A stretch of 64,000 bases of DNA from Kurthia populi. Its GTDB lineage: Bacteria; Bacillota; Bacilli; Bacillales_A; Planococcaceae. Below, in pieces: positions 58,401 to 64,000 of this stretch. The stretch spans positions 1-64,000 of the forward strand of contig NZ_JBHUOR010000138.1 in the NCBI RefSeq assembly GCF_042686175.1, read 5' to 3'. The first letter of the stretch is position 1, and every line of letters starts with the position of its first letter. The position numbers were made by a program, and so were the translations under genes. Under the pieces are notes generated by a model. The model ran no database searches, was not told the DNA's origin, and worked only from the letters and a program-made list of their open reading frames with translations.

Positions 58401-61196
58401 GTAAGTGCTGGCCAAACAATTTGGACCGGACTTGTCACATTTTTCGGGCCATTATGGTCAGGTGTTTCCGCTGTATTTTCAGCAGCTTGGTCTGCCATTT
58501 CTAGTGTGCTAACGTCTGTTTGGAGTGCGATTAGTGCAACAGCTAGTAGCGTATGGAATGGCATTAAGGCAACACTTTCATCAATATGGAATAGCTTAAA
58601 AGGTGTTGCAACAGCGGCATTCAATGCAGTGAAAAATGTTGTGACGACTATATTTAATGCTATCAAGAGTGTAACTACAACAGTTTGGAACGGTATCAAA
58701 TCGATTATTGCTTCTAATGCAAATGGCTCGAAGGCAGTTATTTCCACAGCATTTAATGCGATGAAAGCCGTTGTTACAAGTATTTGGAATGGAATCAAAT
58801 CTGTAACATCCAGTGTATGGAACGGTATTAAGTCCGTAATTACAGCAAGTGTGAATGGGATTAAATCAGTAGTAAGTACAGGTTTTAATGCTATTCGTTC
58901 AGTTATCAGCAGCATAATGAATGGAATCAAATCTGTCATTAGTAGTATCTGGAATGGAATAAAGTCCGTTATTTCTAGTGTGGTAAGTAGTATTCGTTCA
59001 GTTGTATCTTCAGGGTTTAACGGAGTTCGTTCAGTTGTTACGAGTGTCATGAGTGCTGTGAAAAGTGTTATCACAAGTGCATGGAATGGTGCTAAGAGTG
59101 TAGTAACAAGCGCTGTCAACGGCATCAAATCAATTGTAACGAGTGTATTTAACAGCTTGAAATCAGTTGTATCAAGCGCAATGAATGGTGTTAAATCAGC
59201 GATTCAGAACGGTTGGAATGCTGCTAAATCTTTCTTAACAAGCATTAACTTGTCGAGCATCGGTAAAAATATCATTCAAGGTTTGGTCAATGGTATCAAA
59301 TCGGGAGTAGGTGCCGTTGGCGCAGCTATTCAAGAAGTTGCTGGTAACATCAAAAGTAAAATCAAAGGCGCATTAGGTATTCACTCGCCGTCACGTTGGA
59401 TGCGCGATGAAATCGGTAAAAATATTGATGCCGGTCTTGCAAAAGGTATTACAGCAGATAAAAAATCCGAGCAAGCAGCAGCTAAAAAGGCTAAAGCAGT
59501 CAAGGACCAGTTCACGAAGGATTTAAAAAATGTTCAGATTAAATATAATGCCGGCAAGATTGATACAAAAGAATACATCAATCAACTGAATAAATTAAAA
59601 ACCGAATACAAAAATTATGCTGATGGCATTAAAAAGATTGATGTTGAAATTAATAAAGCGAATAAAAAGCAAACTTCCAATATTAAAAGTGAATATTCGA
59701 CTCGCTTAAAAGAATTAAAGAACAATTACAATGCGGATCTAATTAGCAATAAGCAGTATATTAACGCATTGCAAAAAATGAAAAAAGATTATGGCAGTAA
59801 GGTAAAAGGCTCGGAATCAGAGCTGAATGCCAAGATTAAAGAATTAAAAGATTCGGCCGCAGCGGATAATTTGAAACGCTACGAAAAACAAATTAGCAAT
59901 GAAGAAAAATACAATAATGCTTCATTGAACAAGCAAATCAAGTTCTGGGAAAAACGCTTAAACAAGTTTAAGAAGAACAGCGAAGAATATCTTGCAGTAC
60001 AAGACAAAATCACCGATTTAACATTCCAAAAAGAAGCCGAACGTCTGAAAAAGTATGAAGCTACTTACAACGACAAAGTTAAATATGATGATAAAACATT
60101 AGCGTGGGAAGTGCGCTATTGGGAAAATCGTTTAGATAACTTCAGAAAAGGTAGCGACGAATATTTAAGCATCCAAGACAAACTGAAAGAGCTACGTTAC
60201 AAATCTGAACAAGAAACCCTCGCGGCTACTGAAACGTATTTAGACAATATTAAAAAGGCAGAAGAAGATTATGTAACGAACTCAACGAAATTATGGGATG
60301 ACTATAATAAAACGCTTGATGATCGCACAAAATCTTTGGTGAGCTTTGCAGGTTTATTTGATGAAATCACAGCAAGTGAAGATACGGTAACAGGCGAACA
60401 GTTGATGGGCAACTTACAATCACAAACAAATGCACTTGAAGATTGGATGAACGACATTGCATCGTTAGCCGAACGCGGGCTAGATAGTGGGCTGTTAAAA
60501 GAATTAGAAGAAATGGGGCCAAAATCTGCACAGCAAATCAAGGCGCTTACAACGCTATCTAACGAGCAATTGACCGAGTATACAGAATTGTGGAAGACCA
60601 AGAGTCAACTAGCACGACAACAGGCTACAAAAGAGCTAGAAGGTTTACGTTTAGATACTGAAAAACAAGTTAGCCAGATGCGTGATGATACAAAAACAAA
60701 GCTTGCACAATATCAAATGGATTGGCAAAAATCGATGAAGGCTGTACGCAAGGTTAGCGAAAGTGAGCTGTCTGCAATGCCAAGTATAGGTGCTAATGCT
60801 GTACAAGGTTTAATCGATGGTATGCAGTCGAAAAAGGAAGAACTAAAGTCTGTGGTCGAAGAAATTGCATCCATTATCACTGACACAACACAATCGGAGT
60901 TGGATATTCATAGTCCATCGCGTGTTATGCGCCAATTAGGAGAATATACAAATGAAGGATTTATTGTCGGCCTACAAGGTACTGCTGCTAAAGTACAGAG
61001 TGTAATGCAAGGCGTATATGGTAGCGTAGCCAATAGTGTAAGTACGATGCAAGGTTCTTCCACAGTGAATAATAGTAGTAGCAGTATCAGCAATGATTAC
61101 TCAAAAACATTCCAGCCATCGGTAGTAATCCAAACATCTGAAAGCCCAGAACGTGCTGTCAAAAGAGAATTAAGTCGCATGGCATTTAAATTTTAG
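55464..61196 (+). CDS. Tail tape measure protein, 1910 aa
   Basis: This protein sets tail length and is ejected with DNA. The N-terminal 410 residues are Gln-rich and helical and contain a duplicated unit (about 29-200 and 238-409). A TP901-like tape-measure core follows (about 470-700, FDVPESSRASVRDAI ... ALGTEIFGTMWEDQG). Hydrophobic helices at about 770-830 are the usual membrane-spanning part. About residues 850-1260 are W-x-x-I-type short repeats (WNGIKSVI and variants). Two HSPSR motifs (near 1310 and 1810) flank a charged coiled coil. At about 3 residues per 4.5 angstrom this predicts a tail near 280 nm. Confidence 0.96.
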   Translation: MAGRIKGITVEIGGDTTGLETALSDVNRQSKSLQNELKEVQRALKFDPGNTTLIAQQQQILGERIAATSQKLQQLKSVQSQVEQQFQSGQLGVEQYRAFQRELQSTEGQLNGLRTQLQQSQQTMQDLARNTQDLETYFNATGTTVADFADVLGNKLTTAIQNGTASAAQIDQAITKIGQAAVGADVDVERFRTALQQVGEGGSIAQVADDIQQMRNELTPVPSVVDNVRASLQSVEAASSGLTAELKQVQAALRLDPNNITLVRQQQDLLGQSIQQTEQKLDGLKQAQQEVEAAFARGDLGVAEYRAFQRELGQTEAQLSSFNSALQRSRSEQQGVAQATQQLSRYFEASGTSVQEFAHVLGPQLTASIAQGRASSQQLQQALTQIGREALGAGADLDRFRSALQQAGSGASDLQILQRELQDIERQAEQTTGAVEGIGDGIKAGLAGLAGAGGLAATVQQALDVSTLDTKIEIMFDVPESSRASVRDAINGVAAYGVDAEEALQGVQRQWALNKDASDSSNTAIVKGAGMIASAYSAIDFNELIQESYEMGKSMGITQEEALGMTNALLKVGFPAEQLDIISEYGTQLHEAGYNAQEIQAIMAAGVETGTWNIDNLLDGIKEGRIRMAEFGQEVPKSLDELLKKTDVSSEQMQKWGNDVAAGGKKGSKAMTEVSKWLSTVEDDTLRNALGTEIFGTMWEDQGANITQTLNNASTATNNLSANQKKLKADIDTINADSMTRIREALTDIQTALAPVLASVAEFIAQIADWISNNQSLAATIAAVVAVIGLIVAAFMTLAPIFTVIGTLMAGVGVAFGAIAAPIAIAIAAIVALVAAGVLIYSNWGAIKEFFSNLWTSISTIFMTTVTAIGSFLSSAWSSIVAALTAVWTSIVGIAQTTWGALTAFFSTLWTGISTVFTAIWIVIKAALELAWQGIVTAAQTIFGLLAPYFMTLWTGITSIFSTVWTAISTVLTTIWTAIVSAGQTIWTGLVTFFGPLWSGVSAVFSAAWSAISSVLTSVWSAISATASSVWNGIKATLSSIWNSLKGVATAAFNAVKNVVTTIFNAIKSVTTTVWNGIKSIIASNANGSKAVISTAFNAMKAVVTSIWNGIKSVTSSVWNGIKSVITASVNGIKSVVSTGFNAIRSVISSIMNGIKSVISSIWNGIKSVISSVVSSIRSVVSSGFNGVRSVVTSVMSAVKSVITSAWNGAKSVVTSAVNGIKSIVTSVFNSLKSVVSSAMNGVKSAIQNGWNAAKSFLTSINLSSIGKNIIQGLVNGIKSGVGAVGAAIQEVAGNIKSKIKGALGIHSPSRWMRDEIGKNIDAGLAKGITADKKSEQAAAKKAKAVKDQFTKDLKNVQIKYNAGKIDTKEYINQLNKLKTEYKNYADGIKKIDVEINKANKKQTSNIKSEYSTRLKELKNNYNADLISNKQYINALQKMKKDYGSKVKGSESELNAKIKELKDSAAADNLKRYEKQISNEEKYNNASLNKQIKFWEKRLNKFKKNSEEYLAVQDKITDLTFQKEAERLKKYEATYNDKVKYDDKTLAWEVRYWENRLDNFRKGSDEYLSIQDKLKELRYKSEQETLAATETYLDNIKKAEEDYVTNSTKLWDDYNKTLDDRTKSLVSFAGLFDEITASEDTVTGEQLMGNLQSQTNALEDWMNDIASLAERGLDSGLLKELEEMGPKSAQQIKALTTLSNEQLTEYTELWKTKSQLARQQATKELEGLRLDTEKQVSQMRDDTKTKLAQYQMDWQKSMKAVRKVSESELSAMPSIGANAVQGLIDGMQSKKEELKSVVEEIASIITDTTQSELDIHSPSRVMRQLGEYTNEGFIVGLQGTAAKVQSVMQGVYGSVANSVSTMQGSSTVNNSSSSISNDYSKTFQPSVVIQTSESPERAVKRELSRMAFKF

Positions 61197-61207
61197 GAGG
61201 TGGTCAT

Positions 61208-62098
61208 ATGATTGTGCGCGATTTAATCATTACAAATGCATCGGGAGAATCTCTAGTATTCGGAGACCATCTCAAATTATATGAAGACATTGAATTGTCG
61301 GGATTAAAAGCGGATGTAAGTATGGCTGAAATATCTGGTGATGGCGCAAGCGCTCAAAAGACACGACTTGATACGCGTGATTTTGAAATACCATTTCTGC
61401 TACACCGTATTGTGGACGATAAAGTATGGTTTGAAGATAAGCGACAAGATATTTTTAGGGTGTGCAATCCAAAGAAAAATCCAATACGTTTAGATTTTAA
61501 AACCGATGCTGAGCAAGAATATTATATGCATGCGGAACTTACAGCGGTTCCAGTCATGCCAAGGGGATTCGAAAATAGCAATCATGTTTGGCAAAAGGTG
61601 CTGCTACAATTTGATGCTGCCGATCCATATATTTACGCTAAAGATGAAACACTAGTTGAATTGGCCATGTGGGTACCAGCTTTTGAGTTTCCACTCGAAA
61701 TACCAGAAGGCGAAGGCATTGAAATGGGTTATCGGAATCCGACATTAATTACGAATGTTATCAATGATGGCCAAGAAGATAGTGGCATGATTATTAAGTT
61801 TAAAGCAAATGCCGGTCTAACAAATCCATCACTTGTTAATCTCGACACATATGAGCAGCTAACATTAAAAATGGCCATGCTTGCAGGCGATGAAGTGGAG
61901 ATTTCAACGTATCGTGGGAATAAATATGCACGATTAATTCGCAACAATGTAACGACTAGCGTTTTCGGCAAAATTGATTATTTGAGTACGTTTTTGCAGC
62001 TACGCACAGGAGATAATGTTTTCCGTTATAACGCTGATACAGGCATTGATAACTTAGAAATTTCGATGCGCTTTAGTAAAAAGTTTGTGGGGGTATAA
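61208..62098 (+). CDS. Distal tail protein (Dit)
   Basis: The 296-aa product is a siphovirus Dit: LYEDIELSGLKADVSMAEISG near the N-terminus (seen as LSGLKADVSMAEISGDG), RDFEIPFLLHRI, RLDFKTDAEQEYYMHAELTAVP in parts (EYYMHAELTAVPVMPRG), LLQFDAADPYIYA and the C-terminal carbohydrate-module-like half. It forms the hub between tube and baseplate. GGAGGTGG precedes the ATG. Confidence 0.92.
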   Translation: MIVRDLIITNASGESLVFGDHLKLYEDIELSGLKADVSMAEISGDGASAQKTRLDTRDFEIPFLLHRIVDDKVWFEDKRQDIFRVCNPKKNPIRLDFKTDAEQEYYMHAELTAVPVMPRGFENSNHVWQKVLLQFDAADPYIYAKDETLVELAMWVPAFEFPLEIPEGEGIEMGYRNPTLITNVINDGQEDSGMIIKFKANAGLTNPSLVNLDTYEQLTLKMAMLAGDEVEISTYRGNKYARLIRNNVTTSVFGKIDYLSTFLQLRTGDNVFRYNADTGIDNLEISMRFSKKFVGV

Positions 62099-62099
62099 C

Positions 62100-63257
62100 A
62101 TGGAATTTAATATTTTTCATTTTGATACATTTGAGCGTTTAGGCATCTTGGACACCTACCAGGAGACTGAACGCTCTTTAAATTATCGAGATCATAGTGA
62201 AATTGAACTCATTGTAGAAGCCACGCCGCAAAATATTGATTGGTTTATTACAAACAGTGACGATATTTTCATTGCTGAAGGACTTGGGAAAGTACGTGGA
62301 TATATGGTGGAAATCGCACAGTATCAAGATGAAAGTAAGTCACAGATCATTGTGAATTTATTTGCATTGAGTTATTTAACAGCATTCCGCGACATCCTAA
62401 AAGAAACGGTTTATAGCGGCAATGTGGAATTAATCATGCGCAGTTATGTAAATAACAATATGATTTCGCCAACAGATGGAAATCGTAAAATAGATAACCT
62501 AGTACTCGGTCCGATTTTTGGCATCCAAGCGACAACGGATGAATCTTACAACTTCCAGCAGCTTGATATAGCGTTGTGGTCTATGTGCAAAAAATATGAT
62601 ATTGCGTATGAAATATTTGCTGATATTCCAAACAAAAGATTTTCGTTTGAAGTGTGGCAAGGTGTAGATCGTTCAACAGAACAAAATATACGTGATGCAG
62701 TTATTTTTTCGAAGGAGTTTGATAATGTCCTAGCACAAAATTATGTGGACGATAAAACAGACCATCGGAACGTGGTCATTGTCGCAGGCGAAGGAGAAGA
62801 TACTGCCCGTAAATATGTCACAATTGGCGGTGCGAATAAGGGCCGTAAACGTCGTGAATTGTTTGTAGATACGCGTGATTTACAAAGTACGACTAAGCAA
62901 ACCGTCGTGGAAATTGATGAAGAAGGAAATGAAACTGAAACAACCGTAGATATTAGTATGAGCGCAGAAGAATATGAGCAGCTGCTTATAGAACGCGGAA
63001 ATGAAAAAGGGGCAGAATTTCAGCGGACACAGGCTTTTGAAACGGACATTGATTTTAATAGTCAATTCAAGTTAGGGCAAGACTATAACATAGGTGACAT
63101 GATAACACTGCGTAATGATGAACTTGGTGTCGCTGTTCACACGCGATTAATTAAGGTAGTCGAAAAAGAAAATAAAGATGGTTATGAATTGAGTATTGAT
63201 TTTGGTAGTAATGTGCCAACACTTATCTCAAAAATTAAAAAGGCGGTGAAGAATTAA
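62100..63257 (+). CDS. Tail protein, siphovirus Gp37-like (Tal/hub type)
   Basis: The 385-aa product fits the ReqiPepy6 Gp37-like family found directly after Dit: FNIFHFDTFERLGILDTYQ, SLNYRDHSEIELIVEA, LGKVRGYMVEIAQYQDE, YVNNNMISPTDGNRKIDNL in parts, and FNSQFKLGQDYNIGDMITL at the end. It should build the tail tip hub. No peptidase domain is seen. ATG 62100 follows GTGGGGG. Confidence 0.88.
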   Translation: MEFNIFHFDTFERLGILDTYQETERSLNYRDHSEIELIVEATPQNIDWFITNSDDIFIAEGLGKVRGYMVEIAQYQDESKSQIIVNLFALSYLTAFRDILKETVYSGNVELIMRSYVNNNMISPTDGNRKIDNLVLGPIFGIQATTDESYNFQQLDIALWSMCKKYDIAYEIFADIPNKRFSFEVWQGVDRSTEQNIRDAVIFSKEFDNVLAQNYVDDKTDHRNVVIVAGEGEDTARKYVTIGGANKGRKRRELFVDTRDLQSTTKQTVVEIDEEGNETETTVDISMSAEEYEQLLIERGNEKGAEFQRTQAFETDIDFNSQFKLGQDYNIGDMITLRNDELGVAVHTRLIKVVEKENKDGYELSIDFGSNVPTLISKIKKAVKN

Positions 63258-64000
63258 TGGCAACTCGAAGTGGATTTTTTAACAGTATTAATGGGGACCG
63301 TAAATATTTAGCAAAACATTTCGCTGAATACTTTGCGACATTCATCGGGAATGGTGTTTTCCCAAACCCATCCAACGGCTTACAAGTATATGCAGGTACA
63401 AATATGACAGTGGTCATTAAAGCAGGTAAGGCATGGATTGATGGTTATGACTTTATTAATGACAGTGATTATAATTTAACGATTGCACAAGCTGATGGTG
63501 TACTAAATCGTATTGATCGTATTGTAGTACGGCTAGATCATGTGACACGAAAAGTAGATATTGCATTGAAAAAAGGGACATTAGCATCTTCACCAGTAGC
63601 ACCAACATTACAACGTGACGCAGAAGCATATGAACTAGGTATTGCAGATGTTTATGTTACAAGAGGCGCAACAGCGATTACACAAACGTATATTACGGAT
63701 TTGCGGTTGAATAGCACCTACTGCGGTATTGTCGCGGGTGTCGTTAAACAAATCGATACATCGAGCGTGTTCAATCAGTATCAAGATTGGTTCAATATGT
63801 ATTCAGTGACAAAGGCCGCAGAATTTGCTGATTGGCAACAGGCGACAAAAGATGCTGTCGATGCATGGATTGCGAATGAACAGATTGACTTTAATACATG
63901 GCTATCTCAACAAGATGTACGAGCAGATAGTTGGTTTAATACCAATGATACACGCTTTAATACGTGGTTTGAGGAAGTACAAGGGATTTTAAACGGGAAT
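63257..64000 (+). CDS. Baseplate/tail structural protein (partial, runs off the window)
   Basis: The 248 codons in the window are open to the edge. The start overlaps the previous stop as TAATG. The first 150 residues (MATRSGFFNSINGDRKY, AEYFATFIGNGVFPNPSNGL, VIKAGKAWIDGYDF, NRIDRIVVRLDHVTRKVDIA in parts) resemble the N-terminal part of baseplate upper proteins of Bacillales phages, followed by tryptophan-rich helical repeats (DWFNMYS, DWQQATKDAVDAW, TWLSQQDVRADSWFN). The C-terminus, likely receptor-related, is not in the window. Confidence 0.85.
   Translation, partial: MATRSGFFNSINGDRKYLAKHFAEYFATFIGNGVFPNPSNGLQVYAGTNMTVVIKAGKAWIDGYDFINDSDYNLTIAQADGVLNRIDRIVVRLDHVTRKVDIALKKGTLASSPVAPTLQRDAEAYELGIADVYVTRGATAITQTYITDLRLNSTYCGIVAGVVKQIDTSSVFNQYQDWFNMYSVTKAAEFADWQQATKDAVDAWIANEQIDFNTWLSQQDVRADSWFNTNDTRFNTWFEEVQGILNGN

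Larger units (their letters stand above)
33048..64000. mobile_element. Prophage, siphovirus with HK97-type head module, left part (continues past the window)
   Basis: The block from the integrase to the window edge has the full order of a temperate siphovirus: integration, lysogeny switch, early/replication, late regulator, packaging, head, connector and tail genes. Its left end must lie between the odhB terminator and the integrase gene. The right end, lysis genes and right attachment site are not in the window. XtrA, Xpf-like and tail genes have counterparts in Bacillus phages and PBSX, but capsid, protease and portal are of HK97 type. Confidence 0.97.

Noticed and set aside
58280..59128. 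Long open frame (282 codons) on the minus strand inside the tape measure gene
   Set aside because: It is the mirror of the biased repeat codons of the tape measure protein, has no ribosome binding site and its product is low-complexity Leu/Thr/Ile.
58700..59200. CRISPR-like or intergenic tandem repeats
   Set aside because: The repeats are irregular in length, code for the W-x-x-I units of the tape measure protein and have no spacers.

Overview
The window looks like a chromosome segment of a low-GC Firmicute, most likely Bacillales of the Planococcaceae/Caryophanaceae type (Lysinibacillus, Solibacillus and relatives). This rests on AT-rich codon use, strong AGGAGG-type ribosome binding sites, U-run terminators, a SAM-I riboswitch over metI-metC, an amaP-DUF2273-asp23 cluster, and a gene order (thyA-folA, TrhA/hemolysin III, DegV, ypmR-ypmS, msrA-msrB, CtpA/B protease, murG, arlRS, odhAB) that recalls the same neighbourhood in Staphylococcus and Bacillus. 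The species cannot be fixed from sequence reading alone.

Positions 1-33,050 are ordinary chromosome. In order they hold: an unknown protein; a membrane-anchored protein with a Gly/Ser/Cys tail; SelO AMPylator; an SMP-30 lactonase-like protein; the alkaline-shock/envelope cluster; folate/thymidylate genes (minus strand); TrhA; DegV; the ypmRS-msrAB run; metI-metC under a SAM riboswitch (minus strand); a secreted SH3 protein and a chemotaxis receptor (minus strand); a YozE-like protein; DeoD; a carboxy-terminal protease; a CobW-type GTPase; MurG; a GNAT enzyme; DapF; a PAS-GGDEF protein; ArlRS; and the odhA-odhB pair. Most units end in clear intrinsic terminators. An odd tRNA-like small RNA (about 23,003-23,078, minus strand) lies between the GNAT gene and dapF.

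From about 33,050 to the right edge the window is one prophage of siphovirus type with HK97-style head genes, entered directly behind odhB and not ended within the window. It runs: integrase, ImmA/IrrE peptidase, lysogeny cargo (a membrane protein, a convergent 37-aa gene, an HsdR-N-like protein), CI-like and Cro-like regulators with a repeated 15-bp operator, antirepressor, KTSC protein, DnaD/DnaC-type replication genes, small early genes with XtrA, a sigma-like late regulator, a small tyrosine recombinase, HNH nuclease, a cos-like inverted repeat, terminase, portal, protease, capsid, connectors, tail tube, a tail chaperone with a classical A AAA AAC -1 frameshift site, a 1910-aa tape measure with an internal duplication, Dit, a tail lysin-region protein and a partial baseplate protein.

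The most notable point is a two-gene minus-strand cassette (48,397-49,829) wedged between terL and the portal gene. It has its own -10 box and terminator, and one product carries a PD-(D/E)XK-like nuclease signature. It is the best candidate here for an undescribed cargo (defence-like) system. The HsdR-N-like gene and its convergent neighbours are the second candidate.
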